A stretch of DNA of 5,351 bases. It comes from Pseudomonadota bacterium. Lineage in GTDB: Bacteria > Pseudomonadota > Alphaproteobacteria > Rhizobiales > Rhizobiaceae. Shown here piece after piece: positions 1 through 5,028 of the stretch; the first letter of the stretch is position 1, and each line of letters opens with the position of its first letter. The stretch is taken from contig JAEWHQ010000072.1 in assembly GCA_023387715.1 (NCBI GenBank), positions 1-5,351 of the forward strand, written 5' to 3'. A model generated the notes under the pieces. The model was not told the origin of the DNA, made no database searches, and was given only the letters and a program-made list of their open reading frames with translations. The position numbers were made by a program, and so were the translations under genes.

Positions 1-101
1 GTTGCTTTTTGAGCATATTTCTATAATCAGAAAAGATTGCAAACCATCTGATACCGCCCAAACATCTGATAAAGATGCATTATTAAGAGAGACATCAGAC
101 C
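1..101 (+). promoter_or_regulatory. metN upstream leader with repeated hexamers
   Basis: This is the gene-free sequence before metN. A TATAAT hexamer lies at 22-27, but I see no good -35 at the right distance inside the window. ATCAGA occurs at 26-31 and 94-99, and its reverse complement TCTGAT at 47-52 and 65-70, so several mutually exclusive six-base stems are possible. CATCT (63-67) and AGATG (73-77) can also form a small hairpin with a five-base loop. A purine-rich stretch AAGAGAGA (85-92), nine bases before the GTG, is the likely Shine-Dalgarno site and lies in the loop of the 65-70/94-99 pairing. Methionine transporters are often controlled by S-adenosylmethionine riboswitches, but I could not fit a known SAM class here. 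Regulation by this leader is inferred. Confidence 0.35.
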
Positions 102-1154
102 GTGCCCACTGAGCCAGACGCTGCTAATATTGTCGAATTAGAAAACGTATCACGGTTTTTTGGCACGACACCTGCGATTAACGGCATATCGTTAAATGTT
201 AAGCGGGGTGAAATTTTAGGCATTATCGGTCGCAGCGGCGCCGGTAAATCAACGCTTATCCGCTGCATCAACGGTTTGGAAAAACCCAATAGCGGCTCCA
301 TCCGCATTGAAGGCCGCGAGATTTCCCATTTAACCGAGAGCCAGTTGCAGCCGGTGCGCCGTCGTGTCGGCATGGTGTTTCAGCATTTCAATCTGCTTTC
401 GGCCAAAACCATTGAAGACAACATTGCCTTACCGCTCAAAATTGCCGGTCAAAAGCCGGAGCAGCGTAAAAAGCGCGTAGCGGAATTGCTTGATCTTGTC
501 GACTTGTCTGACAAAGCAAAACATTATCCTTCGCAATTATCCGGCGGCCAAAAGCAGCGCATTGGCATTGCCCGCGCACTGGCCGCAGAGCCTGCACTGC
601 TTCTCTCCGATGAGGCCACATCAGCGCTTGATCCGGAAACCACGCAGTCCATTCTGGAATTGCTGAAGAATATCAACAAGCAGCTTGGCCTCACCATTTT
701 GCTGATTACCCACGAGATGGATGTCATCCGCCGTATTGCCGACCGCGTTATTGTGCTTGATAAAGGCGAAATTGCCGAGCAAGGGCCGGTATGGCAGGTT
801 TTTGCCCATCCGTCTGCTGCCACCACCCAAAGCCTGTTGCAGGTGCTGACACCGCAATTGCCGGAAGCAATCGCCAACCGCCTGTCCTCAAATGTGCAAG
901 ATGATGCCGTGGTGCGGGTAAAAATTTCCGGTGAAGCTGCTAAGCGTCCGCTTTTCAATGATCTGACCTATGCAACCGGTGTGACCGCGCATTTGCTGCA
1001 TGGCAGCATGGATACGATCCAAAACCAGCCAATCGGCACATTATTCTTGCAAATTTCAGCCAAAGACCAAAACCGCCTGAAAGCTGCAATTGATTATCTG
1101 ACCCAAAATTCAGACGCAACGGAGGTGCTTGGTTATGTCTCAGGCGATGCTTAA
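102..1154 (+). CDS. metN: Methionine ABC transporter ATP-binding protein MetN
   Basis: A 350-residue cytoplasmic ATPase that powers methionine import with the permease MetI and a lipoprotein or periplasmic receptor MetQ. All ABC motifs are visible: Walker A GRSGAGKST (43-51), Q-loop Gln94, signature LSGGQ (146-150), Walker B ending in Asp170-Glu171, and H-loop His204. The remaining residues, about 268-345, match in position and length the C-terminal NIL domain, a ferredoxin-like domain that binds methionine and inhibits transport when internal methionine is high. That domain separates MetN from generic amino-acid ABC ATPases. Length is close to the E. coli protein (about 343). The start is a GTG at 102 preceded by AAGAGAGA at 85-92. 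The 3' end overlaps metI by 20 bases, so the two are surely co-transcribed. The substrate is inferred from the family; other small hydrophobic amino acids are possible. Confidence 0.95.
   Translation: MPTEPDAANIVELENVSRFFGTTPAINGISLNVKRGEILGIIGRSGAGKSTLIRCINGLEKPNSGSIRIEGREISHLTESQLQPVRRRVGMVFQHFNLLSAKTIEDNIALPLKIAGQKPEQRKKRVAELLDLVDLSDKAKHYPSQLSGGQKQRIGIARALAAEPALLLSDEATSALDPETTQSILELLKNINKQLGLTILLITHEMDVIRRIADRVIVLDKGEIAEQGPVWQVFAHPSAATTQSLLQVLTPQLPEAIANRLSSNVQDDAVVRVKISGEAAKRPLFNDLTYATGVTAHLLHGSMDTIQNQPIGTLFLQISAKDQNRLKAAIDYLTQNSDATEVLGYVSGDA
1121..1125 (+). promoter_or_regulatory. metI: Ribosome binding site of metI (inside metN)
   Basis: GGAGG lies within the last codons of metN, nine bases before the ATG at 1135. 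This decides the metI start in favour of ATG 1135 over the in-frame TTG at 1129, which would be only three bases from the GGAGG. Confidence 0.75.
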
Positions 1155-1800
1155 TCTTCTCTGGCGCTCCTTCTGGGAAACCATCCTGATGACCGGCATG
1201 TCGAGCCTGATATCGCTTGTCATCGGTCTGCCGCTTGCCATCATCATGGTGATGACAGAACGCGGCGGATTAGCACCTAACCGTACCATCAACACCATTC
1301 TTGGTGCTTTCATCAACGGTTTCCGCTCCGTGCCTTTCATCATTTTGCTGGTAGCGCTCATTCCGCTCACCCGCCTCATTGTTGGCACCGCTATCGGCAC
1401 ATGGGCATCTATTGTGCCGCTTTCTATCGCCGCCATTCCTTATTATGCACGTATTGCAGAAGTGTCTTTGCGCGAGGTGGATAACGGCTTGATTGAAGCT
1501 GCCCGCTCAATGGGTGCCAATCGCTGGACGATTATCCGCGATGTGCTGGTGCCGGAAGCTCTGCCAAGCATTGTCTCCGGCTTTACGGTTACCATTATCA
1601 CGCTGATCGGCGCATCCGCAATGGCCGGTGCGATTGGTGCCGGTGGTTTAGGCGATCTTGCCATCCGCTATGGTTATCAGCGCTATGAAAACAATGTGAT
1701 GATTGCCGTTGTGGCTATTCTCATCGTGCTTGTCTGCGGCATTCAATGGATCGGCGACCGTATCACCGCCCGCGTTGATAAACGCAATTTGAAAGCCTGA
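1135..1800 (+). CDS. metI: Methionine ABC transporter permease MetI
   Basis: A 221-residue inner-membrane permease, close in size to E. coli MetI (217), that forms the methionine channel as a dimer coupled to MetN. It is strongly hydrophobic, with about five membrane segments near residues 15-40, 55-80, 88-108, 148-170 and 187-207. The cytoplasmic EAA coupling loop, which docks on the ATPase, begins EAARSMG at residue 121 and ends LVPEALP at 138-144. A glycine-rich stretch AGAIGAGGLGDLA (164-176) is typical of MetI-type permeases. The start was set at ATG 1135 because of the GGAGG nine bases upstream. The gene overlaps the end of metN by 20 bases and is followed after 22 bases by a strong terminator, so metQ is not part of this transcript downstream. 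Confidence 0.95.
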   Translation: MSQAMLNLLWRSFWETILMTGMSSLISLVIGLPLAIIMVMTERGGLAPNRTINTILGAFINGFRSVPFIILLVALIPLTRLIVGTAIGTWASIVPLSIAAIPYYARIAEVSLREVDNGLIEAARSMGANRWTIIRDVLVPEALPSIVSGFTVTIITLIGASAMAGAIGAGGLGDLAIRYGYQRYENNVMIAVVAILIVLVCGIQWIGDRITARVDKRNLKA

Positions 1801-1822
1801 CCGGCTCAACATTCGAGACAAT

Positions 1823-1858
1823 AAAAAAGCCGCGGAAGATAATTTCCGCGGCTTTTTT
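1823..1858. terminator. Two-way intrinsic terminator between metI and the TPR gene
   Basis: A perfect 15-base-pair stem (1823-1837 with 1844-1858) surrounds a six-base loop GATAAT. The core AAGCCGCGGAA/TTCCGCGGCTT is GC-rich and carries an A-tract on the left and seven T on the right, so each strand presents a hairpin followed by U residues. It lies 22 bases after the metI stop and 24 bases beyond the stop of the minus-strand TPR gene, so it can end transcription of both convergent units. Confidence 0.92.
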
Positions 1859-1882
1859 TATTCAATTATTCTATCCAGCCCT

Positions 1883-2764
1883 TTAGCGGGTTCTGGCCAG
1901 TCCGTCTTTGGCTGGCTTGTAATTCGGATCAAGCTGCACAGCACGGGCATAAGATTTAGATGCCTTGTCGCGCTCGCCACGCTGTTCATAGACCAGCGCC
2001 TGATTAGCCCAGCTTTCCGCCAGACGATTATCAAGATTGATGGCTGCGTTAAAATCATCAAATGCATTATCGTAGTCGCCAAGCGCGATATAAGAAATGC
2101 CGCGGCCATTATAAGGTTCAGGCGCTGTTGATTGCAGCGACAAAGCGGTTGAGAAATCTTCAATCGCCTGCTTGTGCTGGCCACGCGCCTGATAAATCAG
2201 ACCACGATTGTGATAGGCACGGCCATTGGTGGTGTCTTGTTCAATCGCACGGTTGAAATCCGCCATCGCCTGATCCAGACGGCCTGCCAAACGGTAAACA
2301 TTACCGCGCCCGATATAGGCTGCATCATATTGCGGATTAATCTGCAAGGCACGGCTATAATCCGCAATTGCCTTGGCATTATCGCCCATATAGCGATAGA
2401 TCAGCGCGCGGTTGGAATAGGCCTGATAGAAATTCGGATTAAGCTGCAAAGCCGTATCAAAATCCTTCAAAGCGTCCTTGTAGCGCCCTGCCTTACCATA
2501 GGCAGAACCACGCACATTATAGCCTTGCGGATCACGCGGATTGGCCTGAATAACAGCTGTCAGCGAGCCGATATTCTGCGATGAAGCCTGTGCCAGATCC
2601 ACAGAGGTCAAACCACTGTTTCCTGCCCCCTGACAGCCTGCCAGCAGCAGAGAAACAAGGCCGAGTGCCATCATTCCTTTGAGTGAAGGTGTGCGGCCAG
2701 CATGGCGCAAGCCAGCCTGATAAGGTGCTTCAGATCGCAGTCCCAATTCGGCATGTCCTTTCAA
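1883..2764 (-). CDS. TPR-repeat lipoprotein (NlpI-like)
   Basis: A 293-residue protein (from the longest start) with a hydrophobic segment ending in a lipobox, LLAGC, with Cys44 as the predicted lipidated residue. It should therefore be exported and anchored to the membrane by lipid. Six consecutive 34-residue tetratricopeptide repeats fill residues 79-282 (79-112, 113-146, 147-180, 181-214, 215-248, 249-282), with recurring G-Y-A-F and NP-type signatures such as ALQLNP and ALQINP. TPR arrays bind other proteins, and related lipoproteins are envelope scaffolds, but no partner is visible here. The start is uncertain. TTG at 2764 gives the longest form. TTG at 2746 has AAAGGA nine bases upstream. 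TTG at 2710 gives the most normal lipoprotein signal, beginning RHAGRTPSLKG. ATG at 2674 would lack the positive n-region. The gene converges on metNI across a shared terminator. Confidence 0.85.
   Translation of the reverse strand: MKGHAELGLRSEAPYQAGLRHAGRTPSLKGMMALGLVSLLLAGCQGAGNSGLTSVDLAQASSQNIGSLTAVIQANPRDPQGYNVRGSAYGKAGRYKDALKDFDTALQLNPNFYQAYSNRALIYRYMGDNAKAIADYSRALQINPQYDAAYIGRGNVYRLAGRLDQAMADFNRAIEQDTTNGRAYHNRGLIYQARGQHKQAIEDFSTALSLQSTAPEPYNGRGISYIALGDYDNAFDDFNAAINLDNRLAESWANQALVYEQRGERDKASKSYARAVQLDPNYKPAKDGLARTR
2671..2754 (-). other. Possible 27-codon overlapping upstream ORF in the TPR gene 5' end
   Basis: In another minus-strand frame, an ATG at 2754 opens 27 codons (starting MPNWDCDLKHLIRLA) and stops with a TGA at 2673-2671. 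That TGA overlaps the in-frame ATG at 2674 of the lipoprotein gene as ATGA, the classic layout for translational coupling. The overlap may be chance, and the peptide has no recognisable domain. Confidence 0.15.
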
Positions 2765-2891
2765 CTCAAAGCATGATGCGCTGTGGCTTATGGCTCAAGC
2801 GGTGTTCATGCAATCATTTAAAATTTCGCAACAATAATGGCTGAGATCAGGAACAATCCCGCACTTTATTGCCCGTCATATTTCATTGATC

Positions 2892-2908
2892 CAAGTTAGT
2901 TTAACTTG
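2892..2908. promoter_or_regulatory. Operator-like palindrome upstream of the TPR gene
   Basis: CAAGTTA and TAACTTG form perfect seven-base arms around a three-base centre, about 130 bases upstream of the TPR gene start. A transcription-factor site is plausible, but no family can be named. The block GTTAGTTT (2895-2902) recurs inverted as AAACTAAC at 2979-2986. Confidence 0.25.
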
Positions 2909-3008
2909 AAAGCCCTGACAATGCAGAAGGCGCAAGAAAGCAGCAAATCACCGTCAAGCTGACTTATATGCAACTATCAAACTAACCTTGAAAACCATTC
3001 AGACATGC

Positions 3009-3043
3009 AAAAAGGTGGCAGCGATTAACATCACTCCACCTTT
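3009..3043 (-). terminator. Probable rpsU terminator
   Basis: Read on the minus strand, AAAGGTGG then AGTGA pair with TCGCT and CCACCTTT around a six-base loop TGTTAA, with one bulged G, and the stem runs into five T. The inner AGTGA/TCGCT helix includes a G-U pair that works only in minus-strand RNA; on the plus strand it becomes a C-A mismatch. This points to termination of rpsU transcripts, whose stop codon lies about 125 bases upstream. Confidence 0.6.
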
Positions 3044-3076
3044 GCAAAGTCTTAAAGCTTTTTACATCAACCATCA

Positions 3077-3110
3077 TTAAAGCGGTTCATGTTACTATCT
3101 TTAAAGCGGT
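3077..3110 (+). repeat. Direct repeat TTAAAGCGGT, two copies
   Basis: TTAAAGCGGT occurs at 3077-3086 and 3101-3110, with starts 24 bases apart, in the rpsU 3' region. The related TTAAAG also occurs at 3052 (in CTTAAAGC) and 3158. The 24-base spacing places the two copies near the same helical face. Function is unknown. Confidence 0.5.
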
Positions 3111-3166
3111 CTATCCCTATAAGATTGACCGATGCGCATGCTGATACAGCACACACTTTAAAGATA
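3096..3166 (-). repeat. Inverted-repeat element that can fold as a three-way junction, next to the rpsU stop
   Basis: Eleven-base arms TATCTTTAAAG (3096-3106) and CTTTAAAGATA (3156-3166) are perfect reverse complements. Inside them are two more stems: CGGTC/GACCG (3107-3111 with 3127-3131, 15-base loop), directly stacked on the outer stem, and TGCTG/CAGCA (3139-3143 with 3147-3151, three-base loop). The element begins one base after the rpsU stop codon, so on the minus strand it is the first part of the rpsU 3' untranslated region. It has no U-tract, so it is more likely an RNA-stability or processing structure than a terminator. This role is inferred. Confidence 0.45.
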
Positions 3167-3167
3167 A

Positions 3168-3398
3168 TTAGCGAGCAGCTGTACGGCCGCCGCCTACAAG
3201 ACCTTCACGCTGTGCGCGCTTACGAGCCAGCTTACGAGCGCGGCGAACGGCTTCTGCCTTTTCGCGAGCACGCTTTTCTGAAGGTTTTTCATAATGACCG
3301 CGCATTTTCATTTCGCGGAAAATACCTTCGCGCTGCATCTTTTTCTTAAGAGCGCGGAGAGCCTGATCAACATTGTTATCGCGGACGAGTACCTGCAC
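3168..3398 (-). CDS. rpsU: 30S ribosomal protein S21
   Basis: A 76-residue, very basic protein of the small ribosomal subunit. In known ribosomes S21 sits near the 3' end of 16S rRNA and assists mRNA start-site recognition. The N-terminal [19 protein letters not shown] and the following [22 protein letters not shown] block are the S21 signature, and the C-terminus is an Arg/Lys/Ala helix ending GGGRTAAR, as in rhizobial homologues. The start is a GTG at 3398, fixed by the conserved N-terminus and by a GGGA (3408-3405) six bases upstream. The gene is monocistronic here, with a likely promoter at 3456-3426 and a terminator at 3043-3009. It is not in the rpsU-dnaG-rpoD order of E. coli. Confidence 0.95.
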   Translation of the reverse strand: MQVLVRDNNVDQALRALKKKMQREGIFREMKMRGHYEKPSEKRAREKAEAVRRARKLARKRAQREGLVGGGRTAAR

Positions 3399-3425
3399 GT
3401 GTAATCCCGTTTCGGTTAGAATTTC

Positions 3426-3456
3426 GTTATAGCCTGAGCCTCAGGGGTCTTTTCAA
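3426..3456 (-). promoter_or_regulatory. Probable rpsU promoter with a palindrome in its spacer
   Basis: On the minus strand TTGAAA (3456-3451) is followed after 19 bases by TATAAC (3431-3426), or after 17 bases by GCTATA. Transcription would start near 3419, giving a leader of about 20 bases that includes the GGGA ribosome site. The spacer contains CCTGAG-C-CTCAGG (3433-3445), a perfect six-base inverted repeat about a single central base, well placed for a regulator or nucleoid protein to occupy the promoter. Confidence 0.45.
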
Positions 3457-3463
3457 CATTTAC

Positions 3464-3479
3464 GATAATGAAAATTATC
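3464..3479. promoter_or_regulatory. GATAAT/ATTATC palindrome upstream of the rpsU promoter
   Basis: GATAAT (3464-3469) and ATTATC (3474-3479) are perfect arms around GAAA, eight bases upstream of the putative rpsU -35. The half-sites resemble the GATAAT hexamers of classical Fur boxes, but the spacing is wrong for the full 19-base consensus, so no regulator is assigned. Confidence 0.25.
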
Positions 3480-3834
3480 AAAACGCCCAAAGGCACCCAA
3501 GCTTCGCAACGGTCTACCGCTGCAAATTGGTGTTGGCTAATAACAGAGTGACGAACATCTGTCCACATCCCACAGGAGATTTCCTGTATTTGGGCGCATT
3601 TTCTTCAAAAATCTGGGATTAAAACGCTCTTTTACAAAGATTACCAACCCGTTATTAGCGGATTATTCACCGAAATTCATCATAGTCAGCCTTCATATCA
3701 GTTTCAAGAATCATATGAAAAGCTCGGCGATTCTTAAAAAGATGATCATTTGATCGTGAACAAAACAGCATAGTTTTATCACAATCATCGTTTAATTCGC
3801 CCTTTCACTTCCCCTCTTTATTGCTTGCTAAGAT

Positions 3835-3840
3835 TATAAT
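3835..3840 (+). promoter_or_regulatory. -10 box immediately before the hydrolase gene
   Basis: A perfect TATAAT ends nine bases before the ATG at 3850. Transcription would begin at about 3847-3850, leaving almost no 5' untranslated region. There is no clear -35 at the usual distance and no Shine-Dalgarno sequence before the ATG. Leaderless messages are known in alphaproteobacteria. Confidence 0.35.
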
Positions 3841-3849
3841 TTACCGCTC

Positions 3850-5028
3850 ATGCACATTCAAAAACGGCTGGTCATCCAGTTCACGGGCTATGAAGGCCTC
3901 CATGCAAAAGCCATTCGCGGACGTCATATTCAGGCGGTAAACGACTTTGACAAATTGTGGCATGTGAAATCCACTGTTAGTCCGATGGTGGAGACAAGCG
4001 ATTTCACCTCAACAATGCAGGTGACAAGCAAGGCAGAAAACTGGCAGACGGAAACCGAATTTTGCCAGTTTAGTTCAGCCGAAATTTACGATCATTATGC
4101 AGCCCGTAATACGCTCACCCGTATTGCCACCGGCTTTCGTGCATTTGCCAATATTGTGCTGACCGGCACACTCTATCGCTATGCGCGCAACAGCTGGCGC
4201 TTCGTCCTGTTCTTTCTCTGGCCGTTTTTACTATCCGCTGCTCTCATTGCCATCACCGGCCTGATTGCAGCGGCACCGTTGATAGCCGGATTTTCAAGTT
4301 TACATCTTTTATGGTCAGTGCCGCTGAGCCTGATAATTGCGAGCATTCTCATCCGCCATCCGGGAGAAAAGGTTTTCTTTTCTTATTTGTTGGATGACTG
4401 GTCTGCGGCCTATGACCGTATCAAAGCCAAAAGCATACTTTTAGAAAAGCAACGCAATGATTTTGCCGACAGCCTGACCAAAAAACTGCAAACCACCGAT
4501 GCGCAGGAAGTGATTGTCTTTGCGCACAGCCTTGGCTCTGTGCAGGCCATAGAAGCGCTGGCAGACGTTTGGCGTGAGCGTCCTGACTTATTACGTAAAA
4601 CACCCGTATCGCTGCTGATAACCGGCTCCTGCCTGTTAATGATCGCTCTTCATCCGCGCGCAAAGAAATTGCGTGAAGATGTGCGCCTCATCATGGAAGA
4701 AAGTCCGGTTTTATGGACTGAAATTCAGGTATTGACCGATATTATTCATTTTTACGGATCAAATCCGGCGAAAGCACTTAAAATTAATCCGCGCCAAAAA
4801 CCGCTCATTCACAAGATGCGGTTTAAACATATGCATAGCGAAAAACGCTATCAGCGCGCGAAGGGCAATTTCTTCCGTATGCACCTGCTCTATTTAAAAG
4901 GCGCGCAAATCAAAAACTTCTATGATCCGAGCATGATGCTGCACGGGCCATTCTCATTGCAATATCTAGCAACCGAACATTGGGGGCAGCCTGCCCCCAT
5001 TGAACTCATTGCAGCAAATGAGGCTTAA
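3850..5028 (+). CDS. Uncharacterised membrane-anchored alpha/beta-hydrolase-like protein
   Basis: A 392-residue protein not assigned to a named family. Residues 7-40 (RLVIQFTGYEGLHAKA onward) look like the first strand of a hydrolase fold. Two hydrophobic segments at about 118-146 and 150-168 form a membrane hairpin in the middle. The second half carries VIVFAHSLGSVQAIEAL (221-237), a lipase-type nucleophile elbow with Ser227 in A-H-S-L-G, where Ala replaces the first Gly of GxSxG. Asp297 in LTDIIHFY is a possible catalytic acid. His365 (MLHGPFS) is one candidate base, unproven. The C-terminal third is rich in Lys, Arg and His. The substrate is unknown; a lipid or ester is only a guess from the fold and membrane segments. 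ATG 3850 is kept because the N-terminal strand follows it at once, although no ribosome site precedes it. The stop overlaps the convergent MaoC gene by four bases. Confidence 0.75.
   Translation: MHIQKRLVIQFTGYEGLHAKAIRGRHIQAVNDFDKLWHVKSTVSPMVETSDFTSTMQVTSKAENWQTETEFCQFSSAEIYDHYAARNTLTRIATGFRAFANIVLTGTLYRYARNSWRFVLFFLWPFLLSAALIAITGLIAAAPLIAGFSSLHLLWSVPLSLIIASILIRHPGEKVFFSYLLDDWSAAYDRIKAKSILLEKQRNDFADSLTKKLQTTDAQEVIVFAHSLGSVQAIEALADVWRERPDLLRKTPVSLLITGSCLLMIALHPRAKKLREDVRLIMEESPVLWTEIQVLTDIIHFYGSNPAKALKINPRQKPLIHKMRFKHMHSEKRYQRAKGNFFRMHLLYLKGAQIKNFYDPSMMLHGPFSLQYLATEHWGQPAPIELIAANEA
4981..4999. repeat. GC-rich hairpin at the convergent gene ends
   Basis: TGGGGGCAG and CTGCCCCCA are perfect nine-base arms about a single C. 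As RNA this gives a seven-pair stem TGGGGGC/GCCCCCA with loop AGCCT. It lies inside the last codons of the hydrolase gene (His-Trp-Gly-Gln-Pro-Ala-Pro) and 25 bases beyond the stop of the minus-strand MaoC gene. No U-tract follows on either strand, so it is not a standard intrinsic terminator, but it is the only strong structure near these overlapping gene ends. Confidence 0.6.

Larger units (their letters stand above)
2765..3167. other. Gene-free region between the TPR gene and rpsU
   Basis: About 400 AT-rich bases without a credible gene. They must hold the promoter of the minus-strand TPR gene, but I could not pick a convincing -35/-10 pair. The visible structure is a 17-base hyphenated palindrome at 2892-2908, a terminator-like hairpin at 3009-3043, direct repeats TTAAAGCGGT at 3077-3086 and 3101-3110, and a nested inverted-repeat element at 3096-3166. 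A plus-strand open frame at 3089-3349 is mostly antisense to rpsU and is not a gene. Confidence 0.6.
3399..3849. other. Gene-free region between divergent rpsU and the hydrolase gene
   Basis: About 450 bases without a credible coding sequence on either strand. The rpsU promoter occupies the left end and the hydrolase -10 box the right end. Between them are small inverted repeats: ACAGGA/TCCTGT (3572-3577 with 3582-3587, four-base loop), TTCATAT/ATATGAA (3692-3698 with 3713-3719), GATCA-TT-TGATC (3744-3755), and a distant pair GCTAATAAC/GTTATTAGC (3536-3544 with 3651-3659). A second plus-strand promoter candidate is TTGATC (3750-3755), 18 bases before TTTTAT (3774-3779). A small RNA could lie here, but nothing proves one. 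Confidence 0.5.

Noticed and set aside
37..92. SAM-II-like riboswitch before metN
   Set aside because: TTGCA (37-41) and TGATAAA (67-73) recall parts of the SAM-II consensus, but there is no matching P1 stem, no TGATTTAA block, and no GCTAAA-like 3' pseudoknot strand.
524..958. Minus-strand 144-residue open frame inside metN
   Set aside because: Antisense to the conserved ATPase motifs, with no homology recognised and composition typical of a shadow frame.
1129..1134. TTG at 1129 as the metI start
   Set aside because: It is only three bases from the GGAGG ribosome site; ATG 1135 has correct spacing.
2174..2584. Plus-strand 136-residue open frame
   Set aside because: It lies wholly antisense to the TPR repeats; its repeated composition is a shadow of the 34-residue repeats and it has no ribosome site or recognisable domain.
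3096..3166. tRNA-like cloverleaf
   Set aside because: The length of 71 bases and the branched fold are suggestive, but there is no T-loop, anticodon arm geometry or CCA-proximal acceptor stem.
3089..3349. Plus-strand 86-residue open frame opposite rpsU
   Set aside because: Most of it is antisense to the conserved S21 gene; there is no Shine-Dalgarno sequence and no recognisable domain.
3464..3479. Fur box
   Set aside because: Only two of the hexamers fit and the spacing is short of the 19-base consensus, so it is listed only as a palindrome.
3536..3659. Nine-base inverted repeat GCTAATAAC/GTTATTAGC as mobile-element ends
   Set aside because: The arms enclose only 106 non-coding bases, no target duplication is seen, and a nine-base match is expected by chance at appreciable rate in a region this size.
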